Shown here: one piece after another, positions 24,323-34,734 of the stretch
Layout of the letters: the number at the start of each line of letters is the position of its first letter
Numbering within the stretch: the stretch's first letter is position 1
Assembly: GCA_038503035.1 (NCBI GenBank)
Contig: JAVSML010001158.1
Coordinates: 9,635-73,634 of the forward strand
DNA length: 64,000 bases
Source of the DNA: Crocodylus rhombifer
Lineage: Eukaryota; Chordata; Crocodylia; Crocodylidae
Reading direction: 5' to 3'
The notes under the pieces: generated by a model
The model's database searches: none
The model's input: only the letters and a program-made list of their open reading frames with translations
Told to the model about the DNA's origin: nothing
Program-made: the position numbers and the translations under genes

Positions 24323-25953
24323 ATGTTTTGCATTGAAAGAAACAAACTAAAAAGCTGCTTTAAGACCAGTTCTTCCCCAAGCTTTCTTCTTGTTCAAGGA
24401 CAGTCAATAAAAATACAAGAGTTATTTGAAAAAAGTATAAAGTGATAGTTACTAGGTGCTAACAAATGAGCCACAACACTAGACAATCAGAAAACATCAT
24501 TCCAGCCTTCTCTTTAACTACTGTGTGTAAAACTCAGGTCTGCCAAGATCTATAAATTAGTCATGTTTCAGAGAAAATTAATGAAATATCATTCATGGAT
24601 GAATCAAATCTTTTCTGATTGACCAATAGTATTCTGAGGGTTTTCATGATAACAGCAATGTGAAGACGGTGAAGAAAAATGGATAAGGAAACAGTAGGGC
24701 ATGACAAGAGATGCAGAAGAGCATTAATTCCTGTCAATAAAAGATGGTGTGTATTTTAACAATTATGAGGCATACTATCATTGATAAGAGCAACTGGGTA
24801 ATAGCTAACTGCCAGGTGGAGGTTAGCAAACTGTTCCGTGAAATTAACAGGATTCACATTTTTACCTTTTCTTCATGAAAAGGACTAGAATTTAGATTTT
24901 TTTATTTCCTGGCTAAGTGCCCTACCACTGTGCTACAAGGGATAATACATGACAGAGGTGACCTTCTCCTCTGTAATATAACACCCAATAGTCATGGGTT
25001 TGTGACCACCTACAATTTTCATGACTACCGTTGTTGTAACTTAGACACAGGTATCCATCCACAATGGGCACATATACATAGAAACATACTGGACTGACTA
25101 GTGCGTAGGCATCTGCATGTAGTCAGTCTATGTGTGCACCCTTACATGTCTACATTGCAGGAGAAATATAATTGCCCACTGCAATTGCAATAATGTCATC
25201 TATGCAGCTATAAAATTGTGATTGAGATGCACAAAGGGAAAACAGAATTCCACCCATGCTACAGAACACAAGGAGTAATAGGAAGACAGAGTGAGATAAA
25301 TCAAGCCAAAATTTTGAGAGCTGGCCTAGTGGAATAACAACAAAAGGAACAAGGAAATAGAAGAGTCAGAAGGGATTGCAAAGTATAAATAAATTTTATC
25401 TATGACCAGCTCTGAGAATCAGTAGATACACTGGTTCTGTAACAAACCAGCCAGGGATGGATGACCATCCATGGTCATCAGTGGAGTTGGCTGTATATGT
25501 GTGTCAGTACAGCAGTCTCCACCTGCACTGTAAGTTTTAGGGTCAAAGCATAGAGTCCAACTCAGTAACATGCTCAGTATCTTCCACTCCCATTCACTTC
25601 ATCATTTACCAGGACTTGGTCCCTATTTTTAGGTGTTCACAGCCCTTTCAATATATTTCATCGGATTCTCTTTACCATGTCTGAGATTACAATATGTAAC
25701 AATGGCTGCAGAACAGAATTTTTTTACATTACTTTTATGGCAAATGTTTCTGTAACTTTGCCAGACTGTTGCAGATAAGTAAAAAGTTATGTACTATAGA
25801 CACACACATGCTTACATATGCAATTCTCCATCATAAAAGCTGCAATTAATTTGTCATTCATCTCCTGATCAAAGAAAGAATAGCAACAGATAAACTGTCT
25901 GTAGCTATTAAATTCTTTAATAAGTATGGCCCATCACAAAAAGCAACCCTTAC

Positions 25954-26014
25954 CTTTGTTTGTGGGTGTAGGTCCAACATCTGGGGCTGAAGTCTTGGAT
26001 GAAAAAATTAATTC
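25954..26014 (-). pseudogene. Short cytoplasmic exon counterpart (copy B)
   Basis: Reads ELIFSSKTSAPDVGPTPTNK with the same AAAG|GTAAGG donor and GAAAG acceptor-like start as copy A. Three substitutions separate the two 61-bp exons, a lower density than in the flanks, and all three change the residue. Called pseudogene because the next exon in this copy has lost its acceptor. Confidence 0.45.
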
Positions 26015-26168
26015 CTTTCTTTTGACCATAGAGGAAAACAGGTAGATGTATGATATTGTTACTTGAATGTTCAGTGGTAAGACAGGCAAATACCAGCCAA
26101 AGGACAGAAGATTATTTCTTCAGAAATGTGGCAACAGAAACCACACTGGATGCTTTCATGCTGGTAAC

Positions 26169-26240
26169 CTGAGATCCAAGGCCTTGATTAAATATACCCT
26201 GAATGTCTGATAATATAATTTCAAAGCTAAGTTTTTGTTA
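26169..26240 (-). pseudogene. Upstream exon counterpart (copy B), partial
   Basis: The minus strand retains KLSFEIILSDIQGIFNQG before donor CTCAG|GTTACC, but the codon two positions upstream is TAA, and the strong acceptor seen in copy A is not preserved because homology breaks here. Confidence 0.3.
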
Positions 26241-26352
26241 GTGGGTGTTGCTGTTGCCCTGTGGGGCAGGCCAACTCTCAGGATCTCAATACTGCGCTGT
26301 TAGACAGGAGGGTATGACACAAATGCACATATACAAACACACAAATCAGTTA

Positions 26353-27961
26353 GGTGCATAGATTTCATAGATTTCATAGACATTAGGGCTGGAAAGGACC
26401 TCGGGAGATCATCGAGTCCAGCCCCCTGCCCAAAGAGCAGGAAGTCAGCTGGGGTCATAGGATCCCAGCAAGATAAGCATCCAATTTACTCTTGAAGGTG
26501 TTCAATGTAGGTGCTTGAACCACCTCCGCTGGCAGACTGTTCCAGACCTTGGGGGCTCGGACAGTAAAGAAATTCTTCCTTATGTCCAGCCTGAAACGGT
26601 CTTGAAGGAGTTTGTGACCGTTCGACCTAGTCATCCCTTGGGGCGCTATGGTGAACAAACGTTCCCCCAGATCCTGGTGGTCACCCCTGATAAACTTATA
26701 GGTAGCCATCAGATCACCCCTGAGCCTGCGCTTTTCCAGGCTAAAGAGTCCCATGGCTCTCAGCCTGTCATCATAAGGTCTGTTTTCCTGACCTCTGATC
26801 ATGCACGTGGCTCTCCTCTGGACTCTCTCAAGCTTCTCCACATCCTTTTTGAATTGTGGAGCCCAAAACTGGACGCAGTACTCCAGCTGCGGCCTCACCA
26901 AGGCTGAGTACAAGGGGAGAATGACGTCCCGGGATTTGCTCGAGAAGCATCTATGGATGCACGCCAGCATTTTGGTCGCTTTACTAGCCGCAGCATCGCA
27001 TTGCAGGCTCATGTTCATCTTGTGGTCAATGATGACCCCCAAGTCTTTTTCTTCTGTAGTGCTAACCAACGTAGCACTGCCGAGCCTATAAGGGTGCTGC
27101 AGGTTTTTCCTCCCAAGGTGGAGAACCTTGCATTTTTCGGTGTTAAACACCATGAGGTTCTCGTCTGCCCATTTGCTGAGCTTGTCCAGGTCAGCCTGGA
27201 TCACCCGCCTATCTTCTGGCATGGATGCTTTGCCCCAAAGTTTGGTGTCATCGGCGAACTTGGCCAGTCCACTCCTAACTCCAATGTCCACATCGTTAAT
27301 GAAGATGTTGAACAGTATGGGTCCCAGGACAGAGCCTTGAGGGACCCCACTGGTTACAGGGCACCATGATGAGTGACTGCCATCAATCACAACCCTCTGG
27401 GTCTGACCACGAAGCCAATTTCCCAGCCAGCGGATCGTGGTGGAGCCAAGGCCACAACTGGGCAGTTTGGCCAAGAGGTGATCATGGGATACCAGATCAA
27501 AAGCTTTTTTGAGGTCAAGATATATGACATCAATCTCTTCTCCCTTGTCCAGGTGATAGGTCACCTGGTCATAGAAGGAAATGAGATTGGTCAAACAAGA
27601 CCTACCCGCAACAAAACCGTGCTGGCTATCCCTTAGAATGTTAGCCTGGGCCAGTCCCTCAAGGATGGCCTCCTTAATAAACTTTTCTAAGATCTTCCCC
27701 AGGATAGAAGTCAGGCTAATGGGCCTATAGTTAGCCGGATCCACTCTCCTCCCTTTCTTGAAGATCGGCACCACATTGGCTTTCTTCCAGTCTTCGGGCA
27801 CTACACCAGAGCACCAGGAGTTTTCAAAGATCCGTGCCAGGGACTGGGCTATGACGCTCGCCAGCTCCTTGAGTACCCTGGGGTGCAGGTTGTCAGGGCC
27901 AGCTGACTTGAAGGTATCCAGCTTCTCAAGGTGTTCCTTCACGAGGTCAGCATTGACACTA
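26353..27961 (-). mobile_element. Young 5'-truncated CR1 LINE with intact RT frame
   Basis: The minus strand carries a single uninterrupted 495-codon frame (27942-26455) with the reverse transcriptase blocks in order: VVPIFKKGRRVDPANYRPIS, SQHGFVAGRSCLTNL, the first catalytic Asp in DVIYLDLKKAFD, TSGVPQGSVLGPILFN, the catalytic FADDTKLW, then LGRKNLQHPYRL and the C-terminal domain ending SKLDAYLAGIL. The 3' UTR ends in the ATTTCATAG tandem tail at about 26353-26385. The 5' end is truncated at about 27961, so endonuclease, ORF1 and promoter are gone. It cannot move on its own. Lack of stops implies recent insertion; it lies in a part of the duplication absent from copy A. Confidence 0.95.
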
Positions 27962-28260
27962 CCAGCTCAGCTACATACACATCCAAAACAGCCTAGGCAC
28001 AGGCATACCTATCACCAATTCAAGCACATAAACTATACACCCCAAAAGTTAGACCCAGATCACTAATTTGTATATCATGCACACAATGACATACATGTAT
28101 ATACACACACGCTTACCAGTTCACATGCATACAACCCATTTTCACATACACATAAGTAAGTTCCTAACTTGGGTGTTGTGATATGTATGTATGTATGTGA
28201 TTGGTGTACTTGGTATACCTGGGGAAAGGTTAAGGTAAGTAAGTAGAAGTGTAGGGAGTG
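27962..28260. repeat. ACACA-rich low-complexity stretch with (GTAT)n
   Basis: 28070-28160 is rich in ACACATA words, and a short (ATGT)n/(GTAT)n run lies at 28181-28198. No coding content. The pre-CR1 flank (26310-26345, ACACAAATGCACATATAC) has the same character, consistent with CR1 having inserted into this stretch. Confidence 0.55.
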
Positions 28261-28975
28261 ACAGTTGCTGGGAGTGAAAGTCACCAGGACCAGGATTAGA
28301 GCTGGTAGACCAGAGGAGCCCAGGCTGAAGAACTGAGGCTCTGGGGTAACTTTAGGTTAATTGATCTTAATTGATTAAAAGACAATGCCCAAAGCCTGCA
28401 GAACAGGGGAGCGATGGTGGCACTGCGACTGGAGCTGGGACTGGAGCCAGGGCTATGGGGGAGCTGAAAAGGTACATGGGGAGAGGGAAAATAGGACTAA
28501 GGGAAAGTGTGGGTGTTAAAGAGGGGCTCTGGGCAAGGGGAGCCAGAAGATGGCTCCGGGGCAGCTAGAGAAGTTGCGGGGAGTGGCAGTAGGTGCTGGG
28601 AGCTGGAGAAAGACTCCAGCCGTGGGGGGAGAGGGGAGGATGACATCAGAAGGTGCGTGGGAAGCCTGAAAACAGAGAATGGCAGCGGAAATCACAGGAA
28701 AAGCAGCAGGAGAGACTGAAAGGTGATAGGGCAGTAGGAAAGCAGAGAAAGGCAGCAGAAAGTTACAGGGAAAAGGCAGTAGATTGCACGGGAGGCTGAA
28801 AGGCAGCAGGGACAGCATGAAAGCAAGGAGAGGCTGAGAGGTGGCAGAAAAGGGGAGACGGAATTGGGAGGAGATTGGGAACCTAGTGGAGAAGGAGGGG
28901 CTGGAGCTGAGAGAGAGAGAGAACGAGGCTGGAATTTAAGATAGGGAAGGGACTGGGATTCAGTAAAACATGACC
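28260..28975. repeat. Purine-rich (GGAGA/GCAG) stretch
   Basis: A G/A-biased sequence with repeated GCAGCAGAAAG, AGGGAAAAGGCAG and AGAGGCTGAGAGG words. No domain in any frame. It may be part of an LTR element together with the next feature (inference). Confidence 0.45.
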
Positions 28976-28984
28976 AAACTCAGG

Positions 28985-29560
28985 GTTGCAAATGACAGTG
29001 GTTTTATTGAACAGGGGAGATGGTGACACAATGTCTTATTGGTTCCCTTGCACCCCCCCCCACACACAATAGTAGTTGGGGTTAGAGAGGTTTGGTGCAA
29101 GGGCTGAAGTCCACTGAAGTCCAGGAGAAGAGAGAGAGAGAGAGTCCAAATTGTGGGAGGAGGTTTGCAGGTAATATCTACCTATCCCAGGCTGGAAAGA
29201 AGTCCTTGTCCAATAGGTGTTGTCCAGAGGGGGGTCGCCAGCAGGGCCTCTGGGTGGCATGGTGCTGGTCCAGATGGAGAGGGTGTCCCACTGGGTCTGT
29301 CTTCACTGCCTCTTTTTATAGGGGCAGACCTTGTGTGACCCTAGTGACAGGAGGCATGCCCAGGCAAGGTTCAGCCCCTGGCGTACTGAGCATGTGTGCT
29401 CCATGCAGGGATGTGCAGTTTCGGGTGTCTGTAATGGTGGGGTACAATGATAGAGTTGCTGGTTATGCAGGGTCTTTTGTCTTTCAAATGCTGGGTTCTT
29501 GTCTCTGTTCCTTGGTGAGGTCCGTGGTTCCAGGATGAATCAATGCGAGGTGATGGCCCA
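28985..29560 (-). promoter_or_regulatory. LTR-like promoter/polyA module, antisense
   Basis: On the minus strand a TATA-like CCCTATAAAAAGAGG is at about 29310-29325, and a polyadenylation signal in TTCAATAAAACC is at about 29000-29012, some 310 nt downstream. This is the spacing and order of an LTR (U3, R, U5). A (GA)n run at 29126-29140 lies between them. Clear TG...CA ends and target duplication were not found, so boundaries are guesses. Confidence 0.35.
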
Positions 29561-30070
29561 GTCATTACAGGCCATTCAGTAGAGGCCTGCTACCATGTAT
29601 TTCAATCATTTCCAATCATTCTCATTCATCTGGGAACCAATTTACATGGGAGGGATATGTGACTCATAGAGTTGCAACATGGAATGCACAGGCAAAGGAC
29701 ACAAGGTAGAGGCTTGACATATAACATGGAAACTTGACATGACTTTGGTTCACTTACAAACCCAGGCCTAAACCATACAATATCCATTTGAAACAATTAA
29801 AATCAATACAGAAATGATAATAATACAATATACAACAGTAAAAATCAATACAAACCTAATAATTATACAATATAAAACAGTGGATATCCAAAACCAAAAA
29901 CTTGCTACCAAAATAAAAATATTAAAGCTTATCGTAAGGCTGAGCTCACTTATACTTTTCTATAGGGAATAGAGAGGGAGAGAAAAAGTCAGAAATGGTT
30001 GGGGAAGGGGAGGGAATGCATTTTAAAATAAATTTAAAAAAAAAAGAAAAACTGGGGGTTTTGCTACATT
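29560..30070. other. No gene seen (AT-rich)
   Basis: AT-rich with repeated AATACAAT/AAAATCAATACA words around 29790-29890. No exon recognised. Confidence 0.45.
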
Positions 30071-30074
30071 ACCA

Positions 30075-30310
30075 TTTGTAGCAGGCTTACCTTCCAGAGC
30101 TTGGGTTGTGTCCCAAGCTTGAGATTCTGCTGTTTCGATTGGTGGAGCCCATCCACCAATCAGGAGGCAGCAAGAGGAATGAAGTCACACCCCTTTCCTG
30201 AGGGTGGAGGGGGAGAGGATCTCCCCTGGACCTGACTGTAGACTGCAACACTGTCAGGTCTGGAAGACTTCAGGGGTGGAACCCTGGAGAGTATAAACGG
30301 AGCTGTGTGT
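30075..30310 (+). promoter_or_regulatory. Promoter-like segment: paired CCAAT boxes plus TATA
   Basis: GATTGGTGG and CCACCAATC form inverted CCAAT boxes around 30140-30165 (stem with 10-nt spacer), and a TATA box GAGTATAAACGG is at about 30287-30298, roughly 135 bp downstream. It lies upstream of the degenerate hAT transposase on the same strand, so it may be the transposon promoter or an LTR; sequence alone cannot separate these. Confidence 0.45.
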
Positions 30311-30509
30311 CAAGCACAAGGGAGATGCATTGGGGACAGAGAAGAGAGAAGACCAGGGCTTAAAAGAGCTGAGAAGACCTGCACAATGGAGTGAAGCAGT
30401 AGCGTGAAAGAGCCCCTGAAGACCTCCATCAATGGGGAGCTGTGGATGACTCCAGGGGTTAGGCTCTTGATGTGCAGCATGGTGAACAGCATCTGGACCC
30501 TGGGATCTG

Positions 30510-30835
30510 TGTGAGGTGGCTCGGGTCTGCAACCTCTGGCATGCAGCCAGAGACACGGTGCATTAGCTGGTGCACAGAACAGGATCTTTAGAGTTGCTTG
30601 GGCTGCTCGGGTCCCCAGCATCTGCACAAGGCCAGGAGCTCAGCGCAGGAGGCGGTGCACGGGGAGTAAGAGACCCTGGGAGCTGCTTGAGGCATCTGAG
30701 ATCTACAGCTGCTGGCATGGGGCAGCACCTTAGTGCAGACGACCCTGCACAGAGGGTCCAGGAGCAGACTGAGCCCCAATGGTACACAAGGCTGCCCGGG
30801 CCTCCAGCCCCTAGCACAAGGTAAAGTGCAAGCTA
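30510..30835 (+). repeat. Degenerate ~92-bp tandem repeat (about 4 units)
   Basis: Related units start near 30516, 30602, 30693 and 30789 (GGCTCGGGTCTGCA, CTGCTCGGGTCCCCAGCA, GGCATCTGAGATCTACAGC, GGCTGCCCGGGCCTCCAGC), each followed by a CTGGCA or GCACAAG-type segment. The last is followed by a donor-like AAG|GTAAAG at about 30820 and an acceptor-like CTGTCTGCAG at about 30874. Confidence 0.5.
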
Positions 30836-30841
30836 CACACA

Positions 30842-32240
30842 GTGGTGCATGTGGCCCTAAGCCTCTGTCTGCAGGTTTGCTGTGCCTCTTGTGAGCTGGT
30901 GCTGGATGAGTCCCACGAGGCAAAGGAGATCATGGTGGCCATGAGCTGCATGGTTCAGGGGTGTCTCGGGCAGACCAAGCTCACCCGTGGGTTTATGGTC
31001 ACCAACAATGAGGCCAATATGGTGAAGGCTGTCCATGATGCAAACTTTGTTGCAATCCGCTGTGTGGCACAGAGGCTGCACCTCACAGTCAGTGATGCCT
31101 TGGAGGCAGACAGGGCTGCCAGTGATGGCACCACCACCACTACTGCTACAAGCCAGCTGATTTCAAAATGCAGGAAGGTGGTGGTGTACTTCCACTGCAG
31201 CATCAATTAGGGCAACATGCTGTGGGAGAAACAGGCAGAGCTGAGAATTCCACAGCACAAAATCACGCAGGATCTGGAGACTCGGTGGAACTCCACATAC
31301 CTGATACCTGAGAGGCTGGTGAAGGAACAAAAAGCCATCCATGAGATGGGTTTGCTTGGGGAGATCAGGATCAGTGGCCCCCTGAAAAGAGCTGAGTGGG
31401 GTACCATCTCCCAGATCTTGGTGGTCCTCAACCCCTTCCTCAAGGCCACTGAGACCCTTAGTGCTAGCAATGCCCTCCTTAGCCAGGTGATCCCCATAGT
31501 GAGGAAACTTGAGAACCAAATAGAGAAGTTCCAGGGGATCAATGTTCCTGGCTGGGGCAGGCTGCTGTCACCAGACATGCAGGCACTGGTGAGGTGGCTG
31601 AAGGAGGGCATCAGGAGATGGCTGGATCCCTGGGGGTCCAATACAGTCCACATGCTGGTGGACGTATGCAACCTGAGGGTGAAGGGGAACACGTGCACTG
31701 ACAGCACCAAAACCCTCGATCACTGGATGCTACAAAGTCATGGAGTCTGAGGGGAAGAGGCAAGGGGATGTAGAAAAGGGGGATCCACTTTCCCACACCA
31801 GCACTGGCACCAGCACCAGTACTAGCCAGTCTCCTCCACACAAGCTACTGCCAATGTGAACCAAGGGCATGGCTTCAATGCTGGGGTCCAAACACACAAG
31901 ACCCAGCTTCAGGCAGGCAGTGGCAAGGCTTCGGTGACTACCTATCTCACTGAGAATGTGGAGCCACTGGACTGTGACCCCTTGGCCACAGCTGGATGTG
32001 GCAGGATCTAGCCACAGTTGCTCAGCAACACCTGTTCTGTCAACCAACCAGTGTTCTAAGTGAGAGGGTGTTCAGCATTGCTGGGGAAGTTGTCATACCC
32101 CACCACACCTGCTTGGATACTGGTATGATGTCATACCCCACCACCCCTGCTTGGATACTGGTATGATGGAGCATCTGGTGTTCTTGAAAGTGAACCTCTT
32201 GCTGCTGGAGTTCCCCAAGCTCCACCTGCAGACAGACTGA
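30842..32240 (+). pseudogene. hAT-family transposase remnant (ZBED/hAT-like)
   Basis: Two plus-strand frames (to the stop at 31208, and 31217-31750) and a third shifted piece carry hAT blocks in order: SHEAKEIM, GFMVTNNEANMVKAV (family pattern VTDNaaNmvkAv), IRCVAQRLHLTVSDALE, CRKVVVYFHCS, LRIPQHKITQDLETRWNSTY (family pattern PqHKLiqDvpTRWNSTy), and after 32050 the C-terminal dimerisation block TSVLSERVFSIAGEVV then HLVFLKVNLLLLEF. The Asp of VTDN is Asn here and the His expected after CxA is Gln, so catalysis would be lost even without the stops. A 38-bp tandem duplication at 32092-32167 shifts the dimerisation frame. The N-terminal BED finger and terminal inverted repeats were not located. 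Confidence 0.85.
32092..32167. repeat. 38-bp tandem duplication inside the hAT C-terminus
   Basis: Two adjacent 38-bp copies beginning GTCATACCCCACCAC and ending GGTATGAT differ at one base. Since 38 is not a multiple of three, it breaks the transposase frame. Confidence 0.9.
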
Positions 32241-32792
32241 ATACCATCCTCCTCAATCCACCTGTACCTAATTCATTTTTTTTTTTTTAAACTACTTAAT
32301 GCCTCACTCTCTGCTGGAGGGGGCACTCACTGCATTACCAGCCAGCAGGGAAAGAACATGTCCCTGATGAGCTCATTCTCCTGTCAGGACAAACTTGGAG
32401 GTATGGGATGGGGCTATAGGGAAGGAGACCCCAGGTCCTGGGCATGACCACTAAAACTCCACCCTTCCAAGGTGGGGAGGCCTATTGGAACTGATGGCGG
32501 CGTGGCAGCCCCGTAAATGCCGGGACCAAAAATCCTCTGGTGAAAGGCAGGTAGGAGGCTCCATAACCTCCAGCTAACGCATGCATGCACACAGTCCTGG
32601 CAGGGGAAATCCCAGACATGTCATGTCTTTGACAGGCCTGAGGCTTGCTGATTGCAGTGCAGTTGTGAGGCTCTCAGTGATCTCAGCTTAGCTGCCCAGG
32701 ATGCAAGCTTTTGCACTGAAAAACCCTTTGTCAGGCTGAGGAAGTACCGATGAAGTGCTGTAGTTGAGGGGTTTATTCCTAAATTTAATGTG

Positions 32793-33230
32793 CCACTTAG
32801 TGTTTGTGTGCATGTTTCTTGCCCCATGTGCCTTTCATGCAGACAGATGGTCCTGTCCTAGTTCCAGCTGAGAGGGGGAGTCCTTTGGCTCATGTTTTTA
32901 GCCTCTGTTCAATCCTCAGCCAAAATTGAGACTATCACATGTTCATACCTCAGTAAGTGTCAGTAAGATCCACTCACGTATGCCATATTTTTCAGATTAT
33001 AAGTTGATCCTGCATACAAGTCAACCCCACATCTTTGGGTCAGGTTTTAGGGAAAATAGCTTTCTGCCTCAAATATAACTTGATAATTATAGATTATAAA
33101 TAGAAGTCTCATTTGCCTGAGAATAGACTGTACCAGGTTTTGACTCTGATCAAAACAGAAGCAGAATACATCATTTACACACATTGTGCATTTATACACA
33201 TGCTTTGCAAGGGTGGGGGGGAGAAGACAG
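32793..33230. repeat. Repeated segment matching 3565-3960
   Basis: Same landmarks and order as the earlier copy (TTAGTGTTTGTGTG, CTTTGGCTCATGTTTTTAGCC, AGTAAGATCCACTCA, AATAGCTTTCTGCCTCAAATATAA). See 3565-3960 for interpretation. The stretch 32245-32790 before it shows nothing I can name. Confidence 0.7.
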
Positions 33231-34488
33231 GTTTAATTAGAGCATTGCAGACTTTGACAGCTCATGCCACCCACCACAGGAGAGGCAGGATGAAAAAAGC
33301 AGAAGTGGTGAAGGGCCTGATTCTTTTTTCTTTTTTTCTTTTTTTGTGGGGCCTGCCCATGTCTCCTGCAACTAGGGGGCAAGCTGCCAGTGAGCTGAGT
33401 GGCCCCTGAGATTCAGAGGACCCCCTGCTTCCCTGCAGAGTCCAGCATGGATGTCCCTGCTGTGAGTGTGGTAGCTGTAGGCATTCAGTACAGAGTCCCT
33501 CTGATACAGGTGGCAAACACTGCACTGGGGGAAAGTAGTACAGCCCCAGCACAGCCTACCCAGCTGCCTTTATCATAGGGGCCCAGAGTGGTGTGCCTGC
33601 AGCTCCCACACTAGCAACAGAGAAGCCCTGCACTGGACTCTGTGGGGAAGCAAGGGCCGGGGCTCCTTCCACTCCTGGCAGAGTGCTGCGACCTATGCAG
33701 CAGGGGCCAGGGAAGGCAGCAGGCTCCAGTGTGGGGTTTCCTCTGCTGTGAGTGCTGGAGATGCAGGCACGTGGCGTGGAGCCCCAGCAATAGAAGTAGC
33801 TTGCAGTCTGTGCTTCTCCCCACAACGTACAGTGCCGGCGGGAGCTGCACCCTACAGGGCGCCTGCACCAGACATGAGTGCCCTGACCTCCTTGCCTGCC
33901 GCTGCTGCCAGCAGTGGGGTCTGCACACCATGGGAGGAGTGTGTGGGGGATCCCTAAACCCCCCACCCTCCCTAACACCGCACACACCCACACCTTCCCC
34001 CACAACCCCCATCAACATATACATACGTTCCAACATACCTATGCCCCCTACACAGCCACACCCTCTCACAATCCCCCATACACTCCCACACCCAACCAAA
34101 CACACGCACACCATACAATACACACAGTATAAAAGTGTGGCACTTTATTTTTGAGTTACTATGCAATCCTTTCTATATACAGTACACAATCACAAATCAT
34201 GATAAATGTTTTTGTAATAAAATTAAAATATAGTAGGTGTATGACCTCTAGTTTATGATTTGGGGTTTTTTCTGGTTCTACGATGGCAATCCCCCCCCCC
34301 CCCAGAGTATTTGGGGGAAGTGGGGCAGCAAGGGGAGGGACTTCTGATGGCAAATGTCAGGGGTTAGGGGGCAGGACTTCTGGTCCCAATGTGGCAACCA
34401 GGGGGGTGGTACTACCTATGCAGCCCCTGACAGCTCGCCAAAACTTGTTAACCAGCCCTCCACATGAAATAATTGCCCGCCCCTGCCC
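33230..34488. repeat. GC-rich repeats and C-rich low complexity
   Basis: 33310-33430 matches the repeat unit seen at 5085 and 5370. 33430-33960 is GC-rich with multi-frame openness. 33955-34130 is CACACCC/CCCACA low complexity, similar in the opposite strand to 23430-23650. A poly-C run is at about 34290-34303. 34310-34488 is a GC-rich repeat sharing GGGACTTCTGGTCCC wording with 61045-61065. No gene. Confidence 0.5.
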
Positions 34489-34730
34489 TAGAACTTCCCT
34501 TTACCAACTCCAGCTTGCACACATTGAACAGGTCTTGTTTCAGCTCTTGCTTTCCATCCTGTCTAAACTGATCTTGTTCATGGTCACTGTATATCTAGTA
34601 GTAGAATGTAAACTATGGCAGTAGTTCTCACTATGAGCCCTGTAGCACACTCCTTTTTAGCCAGAATTATGAGGTAAAATAATAACATTACTGGTCAGGT
34701 CAATGCATTTATATAATGTGAAGCTTTGGA
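34489..34730. repeat. Duplicated block matching 7667-7885
   Basis: Shares CCTGTCTAAACTGATCTTG, CTAGTAGTAGAATGTAAACT, CACTATGAGCCCTGTA and GGTCAGGTCAATGCATTTA with the earlier block, same order and orientation, apart from a short insertion near 34530. Confidence 0.75.
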
Positions 34731-34734
34731 AGTG

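Larger units (their letters stand above)
23865..26255. repeat. Segmental duplication, copy B
   Basis: Direct-order copy of 1-2440. Homology on the left begins by at least 23868 (CTGGCCCAGCCCACTGG) and ends on the right near 26255, where unrelated sequence begins about 100 bp before an inserted CR1. It contains the counterparts of three of the copy A exon candidates. The small indels and loss of one splice acceptor show that copy B is decaying. Confidence 0.85.

Noticed and set aside
26515..28066. Plus-strand frames up to 138 codons across 26.5-28.0 kb
   Set aside because: These are antisense shadows of the CR1 reverse transcriptase on the minus strand.
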